Assembly: GCF_004359965.1 (NCBI RefSeq) | Contig: NZ_SMRQ01000009.1 | Location: 1 to 64,000, forward strand | Direction of reading: 5' to 3' | Source of the DNA: Cognatilysobacter segetis | GTDB lineage: Bacteria; Pseudomonadota; Gammaproteobacteria; Xanthomonadales; Xanthomonadaceae | DNA length: 64,000 nt | Part shown: positions 55,335-64,000 of the stretch, piece after piece | Position numbering within the stretch: the first letter of the stretch is position 1 | Layout: each line of letters opens with the position of its first letter | Program-made: the position numbers and the translations under genes | Notes under the pieces: model-generated | Databases searched by the model: none | What the model saw: only the letters and a program-made list of their open reading frames with translations | What the model was told of the DNA's origin: nothing

Positions 55335-56257
55335 TGCTGCCGACGCCCATTGCGATCACGCCGGCGCAGCTGCGCCGATGGCCGTTGCCGCAGCCGTCCC
55401 ACGAGGGCGACAAGGACGCGCGCGGCCGGATCCTCGTGGTCGCCGGCGCGGGCGAAATGCCGGGCGCGGCGCTGCTCAGTGCGGTTGCCGCGCTGCGCGC
55501 CGGCGCGGGGAAGCTGCAGGTGGCGACCTGCACGAGCGCGGCGCCCCTGGTGGCCGCCGCGGTGCCCGAAGCGCGCGTGGTCGCGTTGCCGGAGACCCGG
55601 GGCGGCGCGTTGGCGACGGCCGCGCGCGAGCGCCTGACCGTCATGGCGTCGCATGCGGATGCCATCGTGGTCGGCCCGGGCCTGCTCGAGTCGACAACGA
55701 CCGCGCGCATGCTCGCCGCGTGGCTCGCGCAATTGCACGCGGTTCCGGTGGTGATCGACGCCGCGGCCCTGTGCGCGTTCGACGACGATGGCGACCGCGT
55801 GGCTGCCGGTGAGGCCCTGCGGATCATCACGCCGCATGCCGGCGAGGCGGCGCGCCTGCTTGGCTGCGGGCGCGACGAGATCGTCGCGCGGCCGCTCGAA
55901 CTCGGGATCGAGATGGCGCGGCGTTTCGACGCGGTCTGCGTCATGAAGGGCGCGACCAGCTACATCATCGACGGCCCGACGTTGGGGCGCGGCGAACGCG
56001 AGGCGGTCGCGTCGAACGACTATGGCAACGTGGGGCTCGCCACGTCCGGTTCGGGCGACACGCTGTCGGGCATCATCGGCGGGCTCGCGGCGCGCGGCGC
56101 CACGCCGTTCCAGGCGGCCGCATGGGGCGTCTACCTGCACGCCGCCGCGGGCGACGCGCTCGCCGAGCGACAGGGCGGGCCGCTCGGTTTTCTCGCACGC
56201 GAGCTGCTGGACGAGGTGCCACGCCTCATGCAGGCGGGCGCGACGCGAGGCAGCTAG
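55331..56257 (+). CDS. nnrD: ADP-dependent NAD(P)H-hydrate dehydratase
   Basis: Repairs damaged NADHX/NADPHX, 308 residues, the YjeF C-terminal/ribokinase-like domain alone without the epimerase domain. Motifs: DARGRILVVAGAGEMPGAALLSA-type N-terminus (RILVVAGAGEMPGA), GPGLLES, ITPHAGEAARLLG and SGSGDTLSGIIGGL, the nucleotide/catalytic loop. Translationally coupled to the histidine phosphatase gene. An ATG at 55334 is equally possible. Confidence 0.9.
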   Translation: MMLPTPIAITPAQLRRWPLPQPSHEGDKDARGRILVVAGAGEMPGAALLSAVAALRAGAGKLQVATCTSAAPLVAAAVPEARVVALPETRGGALATAARERLTVMASHADAIVVGPGLLESTTTARMLAAWLAQLHAVPVVIDAAALCAFDDDGDRVAAGEALRIITPHAGEAARLLGCGRDEIVARPLELGIEMARRFDAVCVMKGATSYIIDGPTLGRGEREAVASNDYGNVGLATSGSGDTLSGIIGGLAARGATPFQAAAWGVYLHAAAGDALAERQGGPLGFLARELLDEVPRLMQAGATRGS

Positions 56258-56302
56258 ACCGCGACGCCGGACGGGATTCGGGAACGTTGCAGGTCGCCTG
56301 TT

Positions 56303-56518
56303 TCAGCAGCAGCGCGAGCGCCCGCGGCCGTAGCGCGCCTCGACGCGTTCGCGGAAGAACGTCGTGCGATCCATCGGCAAGCGGTCCGGGTGCGCGCGCC
56401 GCACGTGCTCGCAGTAGGCCGCGTAGTCGGGAATGCCGACGGCGAGGCGCGCGGCCTGCGCCAGCGTCGCGGCGATGCGCCGCGCCGCCGCCCGCCATCG
56501 CTCAGCCCAGCGCCGCAT
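56303..56518 (-). CDS. YbdD/YjiX-family small protein, CstA partner
   Basis: A 71-residue basic protein. IPDYAAYCEHVRRAHPD and MDRTTFFRERVEARYG ending in RCC match the small protein that accompanies CstA transporters. It overlaps the end of cstA by 17 bp. Probably needed for pyruvate/peptide transport with CstA, by analogy. Confidence 0.88.
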   Translation of the reverse strand: MRRWAERWRAAARRIAATLAQAARLAVGIPDYAAYCEHVRRAHPDRLPMDRTTFFRERVEARYGRGRSRCC

Positions 56519-58547
56519 GCGGCATCTCCCGTGACGTCGGTGCCGCGTCGCGGCGCGCGTTGCGCATCGCGCGCAGACCGAAGCCGACAGTGGCGAGCAG
56601 GACGCCGATGAAGAGCACGCAGAGCGCCGCGTCGACGGTGTTGTTCAGTACGACGCGCTGCATGTCGCCCAAGGACTTCGCCGGCGCGAGCACTTCGCCG
56701 CGCGCGGCGGCGTCCGAGAATTTCCGCGCGGCGGCGAGGAAGCCGATCTTCGGATCGGGATGCAGGAGCTTTTCCAGCCCGGCCGTCAGCGTGCACGCCA
56801 GCAACCAGAACGTCGCGATGCCGGGGATCCACAGCAGCCGCTCGCGCTTCATGCGCACCAGCACGACGCAGCAGAACACGAGCGCGATGCCCGCCAGCAT
56901 CTGGTTGGCGATGCCGAACAACGGCCACAGCGTGTTGATGCCGCCCAGCGGATCGACGACGCCCTGGTACAGGAACCAGCCCCAACCGCCGACCGCGAGC
57001 GCGGTGCCGAGCACGTTGCCGGCCCAGCTGTGCGTTTCCCGCAGCGGCGGATAGGCGAGGCCCGCCATCTCCTGGAACATGAAGCGCGCCACGCGCGTGC
57101 CGGCGTCGATCGTCGTCAGGATGAAGAGCGCTTCGAACAGGATGGCGTAGTGGTACCAGAACGCCATCATCGTGCTGCCGCCGCCGAGGCCCGCGAGGAT
57201 GTGCGCCATGCCGACGGCGAGTGTCGGCGCGCCGCCGGTGCGCGACAGCACGGTCTCCTCGCCGATCTGCCGCGCCGTCGCCGCGAGCAGCTCCGGCGTG
57301 ATCGCGAAGCCCCAGCCGTTGATCGCCGTCGCCGCCGAGTCCAGCGTGCTGCCGAGCGCGGCGGCCGGCGCGTTCATCGCGAAGTACAGGCCCGGCTGCA
57401 GCACGCAGGCGGCGATGAGCGCCATCACGGCGACGAACGCCTCCATCAGCATCGCGCCGTAGCCGATCACCGGGATATCGGCTTCGCTGGCGAGCATCTT
57501 GGGCGTGGTGCCCGAGCTGATCAGCGCGTGGAAGCCCGAGACCGCGCCGCAGGCGATCGTGATGAACAGGAACGGGAACAGCGCGCCGCTGAAGACCGGT
57601 CCGCTGCCGTCGACGAAACGCGTGATCGCGGGCATGCGCAGGTCGGGCATCGAGACGAGGATCGCGATGGCGAGCCCGACGATCGTGCCGATCTTCAGGA
57701 ACGTCGAGAGGTAATCGCGCGGCGCGAGCAGCAGCCACACCGGCAGCACGGACGCGATGAAGCCGTAGCCCATCAGCCACCAGGCGAGCGTGGTGCCCTC
57801 GAGGCGGAACACGCCGCTCCAGTACGGATCGGCGGCGACGTGGCCGCCGGCCCAGAGCGAGGCGAGCAGCAGCACCAGGCCGAGGAGCGAAGCCTCGAGG
57901 ATCCGGCCGGGGCGCAGCCACCGCAGCCATGCGCCCATCAGGAGCGCGATCGGAATCGTCATCGCCACCGTGAAGGTGCCCCACGGGCTCTGCGCGAGCG
58001 CCTTGACCACGACCAGCGCCAGCACCGCCAGCAGGATGATCATGATCGCGGCGATGCCGAGCATCGAAACGACGCCCGCGGCATTGCCCATCTCGCTGCG
58101 GATCATCTCGCCCAGCGAGCGACCGTCGCGGCGCGTGGAGAAGAACAGCACCAGCATGTCCTGCACCGCGCCGGCGAACACGACGCCGAACAGGATCCAC
58201 AGCGTGCCGGGGAGGTAACCCATCTGCGCGGCGAGCACCGGGCCCACCAGCGGTCCCGCGCCCGCGATCGCGGCGAAGTGATGGCCGAACAGCACGCCGC
58301 GCGTGGTGGGCACGTAGTCCAGCCCGTCGTTGCGGCGGTGCGCCGGCGTGGCGCGCGCGGGATCGAGGCCCAGCGCGCGGGCGACGTAACGTGCGTAGAA
58401 GCGGTAGGCGACGAAGAACGTGCTGGCCGATGCCGCCACGAGCCACATCGCGCTCACGGTCTCGCCGCGATGCAGCGCGAGAACGCCCAGCGACACGACG
58501 GCGATCGCCGCGAGCGCCACCCAGAAAAGCCCTGCCAGTCCCCGCAT
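56502..58547 (-). CDS. cstA: CstA carbon-starvation (pyruvate/peptide) transporter
   Basis: Polytopic inner-membrane protein of 681 residues with roughly 16-18 hydrophobic segments. RNDGLDYVPTTRGVLFGHHF and AAIAGAGPLVGPVLAAQ are diagnostic of the CstA/BtsT family, as are GTTPKMLASEADIPVIGYG and MAHILAGLGGGSTMMAFWYHY. Imports pyruvate or peptides during starvation. Start ATG at 58547. Upstream GC-rich 78-bp gap to the corA stop. Confidence 0.95.
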   Translation of the reverse strand: MRGLAGLFWVALAAIAVVSLGVLALHRGETVSAMWLVAASASTFFVAYRFYARYVARALGLDPARATPAHRRNDGLDYVPTTRGVLFGHHFAAIAGAGPLVGPVLAAQMGYLPGTLWILFGVVFAGAVQDMLVLFFSTRRDGRSLGEMIRSEMGNAAGVVSMLGIAAIMIILLAVLALVVVKALAQSPWGTFTVAMTIPIALLMGAWLRWLRPGRILEASLLGLVLLLASLWAGGHVAADPYWSGVFRLEGTTLAWWLMGYGFIASVLPVWLLLAPRDYLSTFLKIGTIVGLAIAILVSMPDLRMPAITRFVDGSGPVFSGALFPFLFITIACGAVSGFHALISSGTTPKMLASEADIPVIGYGAMLMEAFVAVMALIAACVLQPGLYFAMNAPAAALGSTLDSAATAINGWGFAITPELLAATARQIGEETVLSRTGGAPTLAVGMAHILAGLGGGSTMMAFWYHYAILFEALFILTTIDAGTRVARFMFQEMAGLAYPPLRETHSWAGNVLGTALAVGGWGWFLYQGVVDPLGGINTLWPLFGIANQMLAGIALVFCCVVLVRMKRERLLWIPGIATFWLLACTLTAGLEKLLHPDPKIGFLAAARKFSDAAARGEVLAPAKSLGDMQRVVLNNTVDAALCVLFIGVLLATVGFGLRAMRNARRDAAPTSREMPHAALG

Positions 58548-58625
58548 CGCGCGCCCTCCCGTGAGTACGCGAGCGTCGCGCAGGCCGGTGGCGGGGTCAA
58601 TCTGCGATGCGCAACGGCGGAAGCG

Positions 58626-59618
58626 CTAGAGCCAGCGCGCCTTCTTGAACTTCCAGTAGAGCAGCAGGCACACCGCCGCCATCGCCGCGATCAGGACGTA
58701 ATAGCTCCAGCGGCCGTGCAGTTCGGGCATGTGCTCGAAGTTCATGCCGTACCAGCTTGCGACCAGCGTGGGCGCGGCCAGCAGCGACGCCCACGCGCCC
58801 AGGCGCTTGACGATCTCGCCCTGCTGCACCGTCACCAGCGAGAGGTTGACGCCCACCGCCGCGGTCAGCATTTCGCGCAGCGTCTCCGTGCTCGACTGGA
58901 TGCGGATCGCGTGGTCGAGCACGTCGCGCAGGTACGGCTGGATCACATCGTCGATCAACGGGCCCGGCATGCGCGTGAGGTGGCTCACGATGTCCTGCAG
59001 CGGCTCAACCGCCATGCGCAGCTGGGTGAGGTCGCGCTTGAGCCAGTACAGGCGCTGCACCGTCTCGCGCCGGAAGTCCTCGGCGAACACGTCCTTTTCC
59101 AGCTCGCCGAGCAGCCGGTCGTACTCGTCGACGATCGGCAGGAAGTTGTCGACGATCAGGTCGAGCACCGCGTACAGCGCGGCGCCGGGGCCATGCACCA
59201 GCAGCGGCTTCTCGCGCTCCAGGCGCGCGCGCGCCGGCGCGTAGCTGGTCGACGCGCCGTGGCGCACCGTCACGATGTAGCGCGGGCCGACGAAGATATG
59301 CGTCTCGCCGAAGCGGATGCTGCCTTCGCTCGACTGCGCGGTGTGCACGGCGATGAACAGCGAATCGCCATAGGCCTCGAACTTCGGGCGCTGGTGCGCG
59401 TTGCGGGCGTCCTCCACCGCGAGCGGATGCAGGCCGAACTCCTCCTGCAGCGTCGCCAGCACCGCCTCGCCGGGTTCGTACAACCCGACCCAGACGAAGC
59501 TGCCGTCGTCGACGGCAAGCACGTCGCTGATCTGCTCGATGTCGATGTCGCGGCGCTCGCCGCGCGTGTCGTACGCGGCGCAGTTGACGACGCAGGCGGC
59601 GTAGGCGGGCTCGGTCAT
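58626..59618 (-). CDS. corA: CorA-type magnesium/cobalt transporter
   Basis: Divalent-cation channel, 330 residues. A large cytoplasmic N-terminal domain (FVWVGLYEPGEAVLATLQEEFGLHPLAVEDA-type; HPLAVEDARNAHQRPK) is followed by two C-terminal membrane helices with the signature YGMNFEHMPEL between them and a basic C-terminal tail KFKKARWL. The start overlaps the end of the DUF4105 gene by 4 bp, so corA is translated in an operon corC-DUF4105-corA. Confidence 0.95.
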   Translation of the reverse strand: MTEPAYAACVVNCAAYDTRGERRDIDIEQISDVLAVDDGSFVWVGLYEPGEAVLATLQEEFGLHPLAVEDARNAHQRPKFEAYGDSLFIAVHTAQSSEGSIRFGETHIFVGPRYIVTVRHGASTSYAPARARLEREKPLLVHGPGAALYAVLDLIVDNFLPIVDEYDRLLGELEKDVFAEDFRRETVQRLYWLKRDLTQLRMAVEPLQDIVSHLTRMPGPLIDDVIQPYLRDVLDHAIRIQSSTETLREMLTAAVGVNLSLVTVQQGEIVKRLGAWASLLAAPTLVASWYGMNFEHMPELHGRWSYYVLIAAMAAVCLLLYWKFKKARWL

Positions 59619-60817
59619 GCGCCGATGCTAGCGGCCGCCGGGCGGTGCGTGCCGCGAAGGCCGGCCCAGAGGCCGACATGGATCGGCAGCATCAGCGCGA
59701 TCCAGCGCGCATTGTCCTGCGCCGCGAAGTCCAGCCACAGCGCGAATACGGCAATCAGCGCGAGTGCCGCGAGCACCGGCAGCAGGCGGGGCATCAGGGG
59801 TCCCGGCGCGCGGCCGCGCAGGATGCGCGCCGCGCCGACGAGGCCGAGCAGGGCGAGCGGGTCGAACAGCAGCAGGTTGCGGTTCGCCCAGCCGAACTCG
59901 TGCGCCGTGCCGAGCCAGAGATAGAGCATGAGCAGCCCGAGCAGGCCGCCGACGGACCAGAACACCAGCGCGAACGCGGCGACCGGTCGTGGCCGGCGCT
60001 GGCCCAGCAGCGCCAGTCCGAGCGCAAGCAGGAGGCCGGCACTGAGCCAGGGCCACATCGCGCGCGGCCCCTCGGCGGGTTCCGGCGCGATGCGATGCGG
60101 CAGCAGCGGCACCTCGGCGCCGACCAGCGGATGCCCGTCGACCTGGACCTCGCGCAGGGCGGCGGCCAGCCGCATCGGCACGAAGGCCTCCTCCCACAGC
60201 GAGAGCGGACGATCGGCCGCCGGCCCCAGGCCGACGTCGAAGCCGAGCCACATCCACGCCGCGGGCGAGGCCAGCCGCACCGCTTCGCTGCGGTAGGTGC
60301 TGCCGTGCGAGCGCCCCGACAGCTGGCGCCTCAGCTCGCCGCCGACGGCGCGGTCGATCGCGTCGCGCACGCGCGTGCTGCAGTTGTCGCGGAAATAGTC
60401 GTAGCTGTAGACCGCGTTCTCGGGCCGCGCGTTCTCGGCGAGCGCGTTCGCCAGCGCGTCGGCCTGCGCGTCGCTCAGCCGCAGCCACTGGATCGACACG
60501 CCGCGGCCCTCGTCGCGATAGGTCGACATGTCGACCTCGAGTGGCAGCGCGGCGAGCCGGTAGCGCATCATCCCGCGCACGAAATTGCCGACGAAGCCGG
60601 GCTCGGACGGATCGAAGAAGCCGAAGTTGTACGACGTCGCCGCGCCCGTGGCCGGGTCGACCACCACCAGCGCATCGTGGCCGAAGCGTTCCCAGAAGAT
60701 CTCGCCCGGCTGCATGGTCGCCACGCCGATGCGCGGCGCCGCCGACGCGAACGGCGCCAGCAACAGCAGGAGGAACGCGAGGAGCGCGGCGACGCCGCGG
60801 CGGTCAGGCCTCGCCAT
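59615..60817 (-). CDS. DUF4105 membrane protein
   Basis: A 400-residue envelope protein: signal peptide (VAALLAFLLLLLAPFASAAP), a periplasmic domain with PGEIFWERFGHDALVV, YNFGFFDPSEPGF, YDYFRDNCSTRVRDAID (conserved Cys and Asn-Cys-Ser) and then about five to six membrane helices from residue 240 on. The NCST motif suggests a cysteine-hydrolase-like active site, which is inference. ATG at 60817 begins the signal and overlaps the corC stop by 14 bp. Confidence 0.82.
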   Translation of the reverse strand: MARPDRRGVAALLAFLLLLLAPFASAAPRIGVATMQPGEIFWERFGHDALVVVDPATGAATSYNFGFFDPSEPGFVGNFVRGMMRYRLAALPLEVDMSTYRDEGRGVSIQWLRLSDAQADALANALAENARPENAVYSYDYFRDNCSTRVRDAIDRAVGGELRRQLSGRSHGSTYRSEAVRLASPAAWMWLGFDVGLGPAADRPLSLWEEAFVPMRLAAALREVQVDGHPLVGAEVPLLPHRIAPEPAEGPRAMWPWLSAGLLLALGLALLGQRRPRPVAAFALVFWSVGGLLGLLMLYLWLGTAHEFGWANRNLLLFDPLALLGLVGAARILRGRAPGPLMPRLLPVLAALALIAVFALWLDFAAQDNARWIALMLPIHVGLWAGLRGTHRPAAASIGA

Positions 60818-61667
60818 GCACGCCGACGTGGAAGGCGTGCACGCGACGCGCGTCGGCACCGGCGACGCGGAAGACGAAACGGCCGAGCGAGAGCTCCTCG
60901 CCGGCTTCCGGCAGATGGCCGATCGCCGCCGTCACCAGGCCGCCGATGGTGTCGTACTCGTCGTCGTCGAAATCGGCGCCGAAGCGTTCGTTGAAATCCT
61001 CGATTGGCGTCAGCGCGTCGACGACGAACTGGCCGTCGGTCTGCGCGGCGATCAGCGCGTTCGGATCGTGGGCGTCGTCGTGCTCGTCGTCTATCTCGCC
61101 GACGATCTGCTCCAGCACGTCCTCGATGGTGATCAGGCCCGCGACGCCGCCGTGCTCGTCGATCACGATCGCCATGTGGTTGCGCGACTGGCGGAATTCG
61201 CGCAGCAGCACGTCCAGCGGCTTGGACGCCGGGATCAGCAGGGCGGGGCGCAGCAGCTCGTGGATGCTGGCCGGGCCGTTGTCGCTGACAACGCCGCGCA
61301 GCAGGTCCTTGGCGAGCAGCACGCCGAGCACCTCGTCGCGGTCCTCGCCGTGCACCGGGAAACGGGAGTGGCCGGACTCGACCACCATCTTCATGAGGTC
61401 GAGGAAGCGCGTGTCGGCGGGCAGCGAGACCATCTGCGAGCGCGGGATCATCACGTCGCCGACGGTCATGTCGGAGACGGCGATCGCGCCCTCCATCATC
61501 CGCAGCGTGTCGGCCTCGATCAGGCCGTCGTTCTGCGCGTCGCGCAGCAGCTCGACGAGGTCCTCGCGGGTCGACGGCTCCCCGGACAGCGCGGAGCTGA
61601 TCCGGTCGAACCAGGAGCGGCGCTCGTGGCCGCGGTCGAGATGGGTACTACTGTCGTCCTCGGACAT
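60804..61667 (-). CDS. corC: CorC/HlyC-type CBS-domain protein
   Basis: A 287-residue soluble protein linked to magnesium/cobalt efflux. Conserved VGDVMIPRSQMVSL, two CBS repeats with HSRFPVHGEDRDEVLGVLLAKDLL and MAIVIDEHGGVAGLITIEDVLEQIVGEI-type motif, and a C-terminal CorC_HlyC domain (YDTIGGLVTAAIGHLPEAGE). Operon with the DUF4105 gene and corA, and located downstream of phoH-ybeY as in many proteobacteria. Confidence 0.94.
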   Translation of the reverse strand: MSEDDSSTHLDRGHERRSWFDRISSALSGEPSTREDLVELLRDAQNDGLIEADTLRMMEGAIAVSDMTVGDVMIPRSQMVSLPADTRFLDLMKMVVESGHSRFPVHGEDRDEVLGVLLAKDLLRGVVSDNGPASIHELLRPALLIPASKPLDVLLREFRQSRNHMAIVIDEHGGVAGLITIEDVLEQIVGEIDDEHDDAHDPNALIAAQTDGQFVVDALTPIEDFNERFGADFDDDEYDTIGGLVTAAIGHLPEAGEELSLGRFVFRVAGADARRVHAFHVGVHGEA

Positions 61668-61765
61668 GTCTTCTTCGGTGCGCCGGGGGAGGCGCCGCCA
61701 GTCTATCCGGTCCAGGCGACCGGCCCGTGGAGATGGGGTCCGGCCGGGCGGGTCTCAAGCCCGCG

Positions 61766-62224
61766 TCAGTACGGATCGGCGATGCCGAGCCCGGCCAGGA
61801 TCTGCCGCTCGCGGGCTTCCATAGCCTCGGCCTCGGCGTCCTCGAGGTGGTCCCAGCCGAGCAGGTGCAGCACGCCGTGGACCGTCAGGTGCGCGTAGTG
61901 CGCCAGCGGCCGCTTCGACTGCTCGGCGGCCTCGCGAGCCACCACGTCGGCGCAGACCACCAGGTCGCCGAGGTACGGCAGCTCGACCTCCTCCGGCAGC
62001 CCTTCGGGCCGCTCGGCCGGAAAGCTGAGCACGTTGGTCGCGTAGTCGCGGCCGCGGTACTGCCGGTTGAGCTCGCGTCCCTCTTCGCTGCCGACGATGC
62101 GGATCGCGACCTCCGCCGGCGCGTCCCGATCCGCCAGTGCGGCGGCCACCCATTTACGGAAGCTCGCCGCCGACGGCACGCCCGTGCGCGCCGTCGCGTA
62201 GCTCACGCTGACCTCGGGTTCCAT
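61766..62224 (-). CDS. ybeY: YbeY endoribonuclease
   Basis: Zinc-dependent RNase for 16S rRNA 3' end maturation, 152 residues. HLTVHGVLHLLGWDH is the metal site (HGxLHLxGxDH), and NRQYRGRDYATNVLSFP is also diagnostic. The ATG at 62224 is 14 bp after the phoH stop, the classical phoH-ybeY-corC order. Intact. Confidence 0.95.
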   Translation of the reverse strand: MEPEVSVSYATARTGVPSAASFRKWVAAALADRDAPAEVAIRIVGSEEGRELNRQYRGRDYATNVLSFPAERPEGLPEEVELPYLGDLVVCADVVAREAAEQSKRPLAHYAHLTVHGVLHLLGWDHLEDAEAEAMEARERQILAGLGIADPY

Positions 62225-62238
62225 CGCCGCCTCCGCGC

Positions 62239-63220
62239 TCACGCGCGGCCGGTGGCCGCGTCCGTGGCGTCGCGCGCATCGTAGGCATTGACGATCCGCG
62301 CGACCAGCGGGTGGCGCACCACGTCGCGCGATTCGAAGAACGTGAAGCTGATGCCCTCGACGCCGCGGAGCACGTCGAGCGCATCGCGCAGGCCGGACTT
62401 CTGTGATTTCGGCAGGTCGATCTGCGACAGGTCGCCCGTGACCACCGCGGTGCTGCCGAAGCCGATGCGGGTCAGGAACATCTTCATCTGCTCGACGGTG
62501 GTGTTCTGCGCCTCGTCGAGGATCACGTAGGCATCGTTGAGCGTGCGGCCGCGCATGTAGGCGAGCGGCGCGATCTCGATGACGTTGCGCTCCAGCAGCT
62601 TCGCCACCTTCTCCACGCCGAGCATCTCGTAGAGCGCGTCGTACAGCGGGCGCAGGTACGGGTCGACCTTCTGCGACAGGTCGCCCGGCAGGAAGCCGAG
62701 CTTCTCGCCGGCTTCCACCGCCGGGCGCACCAGCACGATGCGCTGCACACGCGCCGTGTTCAGCGCCTCGACCGCGCTCGCGACCGCGAGGAAGGTCTTG
62801 CCGGTGCCGGCCGGGCCGATGCCGAAGTTGATGTCGTGCGTGGCGATCGCGTGCAGGTAGCGCGCCTGGTTCTCGCCGCGCGCGCAGCGTGCCGCGCTTG
62901 ACGCGGATCACCACGTCCTGCGGCTCGATCGCGTCGTCCATGCGCTGCTCGACGCCCGACTGGCTCAGCCGCAGGTGGATGCCCGGCTCGGTCAGGATCT
63001 CGTCCAGCGTGTCCGCCCAGAGCTCGTGGATCAGGCGCTCCGCGTGCAGCGCGGCCGGCGGCGAGCCGGTCACGCGGAACACGTTCCCACGGTTGGCGAT
63101 CTGCACGGCGAGCCGCAGCTCGATCATGCGCAGGTGCGCATCGAAGGGACCGGCGAGGTTGGCGAGGCGCTCGGGATCGGGCGGGTCGAGTACGAAGTCG
63201 CGGTGGATGAGTTCGGCCAT
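62239..63220 (-). pseudogene. PhoH-like ATPase with a frameshift
   Basis: PhoH/YbeZ-family ATPase. From ATG 63220 the frame reads MAELIHRDFVLDPPD, LRMIELRLAVQIANRG and [22 protein letters not shown], then loses sense after position about 62,882. From about 62,880 the correct protein continues in another frame as [15 protein letters not shown], the P-loop [27 protein letters not shown] and [14 protein letters not shown] to the stop at 62239. The coding interval is 982 bp, two short of a multiple of three, so a CG pair seems missing from a GCGCGC tract (62876-62886). Either a real mutation or a sequencing slip. Confidence 0.85.
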
Positions 63221-63340
63221 TCGGATCGGATCGTGGGGCGTGGATGTCGGCGGACGATGCACCCGGCGGGGGCAGGGGCGCGTGAGCTTGCGCGCGCCCG
63301 TCGCTTTGCGCAGAGTCGGCCGCGACGACGGGAGATCATG

Positions 63341-64000
63341 ATGCGGATGGCACGCGCGGTGCGGACGATGCGGGGACTAAGCATTCTCGCAGGCCTTTGG
63401 ACGACGGTGGCGGCGGGGCAGGTCACCGTCGTCACGGCCTCGAAGGTGCACACGATGGACGCGGCGCACCCGGTCGCGGACGCGTTCGCCTTCGACGCGA
63501 CGGGCCGCATCGTCGACATCGGGGAGCGCGATCGCGTGCTCGCCGCGCATCGCGACGCGCGCCGCATCGACCTCGCGGGCGCGACGGTAGTGCCGGGCCT
63601 GATCGACGCGCACGGTCACGTCGGCAACCTCGGCTACACGTTCCTGCGCGCGGACCTCGTCGGTACGACCTCGAAGGTGGAGGTGATCGAGCGCCTGCGC
63701 GCCTCGGCACGTGACCTCGCACCGGGCGCCTGGCTGCTCGGGCGGGGCTGGGACCAGAACGACTGGACGGACACCGCGTTTCCCACGGCCGCCGACCTCG
63801 ATGCCGCGTTTCCGGATCGCCCGGTCTGGCTGGAGCGCATCGACGGCCACGCCGGCTGGGCGAACACCGCGGCCATGCGTGCGGTGAAGCGCGACCTGGG
63901 CGGCGACTGGCAGCCCGACGGCGGCCGCATCGAACGTGCCGGCGGGCGCGCCACCGGCGTGTTCGTCGACGGCGCGATGGCGCTCGTCGACGCGGTGGTG
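63341..64000 (+). CDS. Exported amidohydrolase (YtcJ-like), 3' end off window
   Basis: N-terminal part (220 codons) of a secreted amidohydrolase. A signal peptide (MRGLSILAGLWTTVAAG) is followed by TVVTASKVHTMDAAHP and the metal-binding VVPGLIDAHGHVGNLGY, then LLGRGWDQNDWTD, FPDRPVWLERIDGHAGWANT, which match the YtcJ/PF07969 subgroup (imidazolonepropionase-like). Frame open at the window edge. ATG at 63341 or 63338; GGGAG precedes. Divergent from phoH. Confidence 0.88.
   Translation, partial: MRMARAVRTMRGLSILAGLWTTVAAGQVTVVTASKVHTMDAAHPVADAFAFDATGRIVDIGERDRVLAAHRDARRIDLAGATVVPGLIDAHGHVGNLGYTFLRADLVGTTSKVEVIERLRASARDLAPGAWLLGRGWDQNDWTDTAFPTAADLDAAFPDRPVWLERIDGHAGWANTAAMRAVKRDLGGDWQPDGGRIERAGGRATGVFVDGAMALVDAVV

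Overview
This is a high-GC chromosomal window from a gammaproteobacterium of the Xanthomonadaceae, most likely a Lysobacter/Luteimonas-type organism. The grounds are the fused aspartate kinase/diaminopimelate decarboxylase, the adjacent murL-murD2 pair (the alternative D-glutamate route described in Xanthomonas), the SUF operon headed by a gammaproteobacterial Rrf2 regulator, and dense 4-20 bp gene overlaps with strong G/C third-position codon use. No genome search was possible, so the genus is inference.

Left flank (1-22,205): an Fe-S assembly operon on the minus strand (Rrf2 regulator, sufB, sufC, sufD running off the edge); a SET-domain protein with a lysine/alanine-rich tail; a DUF5916-type outer-membrane-like protein; a PIN protein; several small envelope proteins; an EF-G-like GTPase; OsmC; two tandem PhzF paralogues; the lysine/peptidoglycan block lysC-lysA, murL, murD2; a dienelactone hydrolase; and ispB.

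Genomic island (about 22,206-44,291, 22.1 kb): inserted in the first codons of ssb. The left junction keeps the native start and first nine codons of ssb. The right junction supplies a different start codon, ribosome binding site and promoter-like region that restore the reading frame. The right end carries three tyrosine-recombinase genes and a small fourth gene, all overlapping or nearly touching. This matches the ginABCD hallmark of the GInt family of islands. Joining the two island ends gives a perfect 9-bp inverted repeat around a 6-bp spacer, which reads as the recombinase core site. The cargo is mainly anti-phage defence: a type III restriction-modification pair, an uncharacterised 182-residue protein, an Abi_C-type protein and a CoiA-like nuclease; then an overlapping trio of nuclease-fold genes; then a two-gene Gabija system (gajA, gajB); then an SseB-family gene, an XRE regulator and an unknown gene. 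Island DNA is visibly less GC-rich than its flanks.

Right flank (44,292-64,000): ssb with the surrogate start; the dTDP-L-rhamnose operon rmlBACD; two secreted S9 peptidases separated by a POT peptide transporter (a peptide-scavenging theme); a histidine phosphatase; an NAD(P)HX dehydratase; cstA with its small YbdD-type partner; corA; a DUF4105 protein; corC; ybeY; a frameshifted phoH; and the start of an amidohydrolase.

The strongest unusual points are the reconstructed att site inside an essential gene with a replaced ssb start, the three-nuclease operon next to Gabija as a candidate undescribed defence module, the Abi_C/CoiA-like gene set behind the type III system, and the phoH frameshift.
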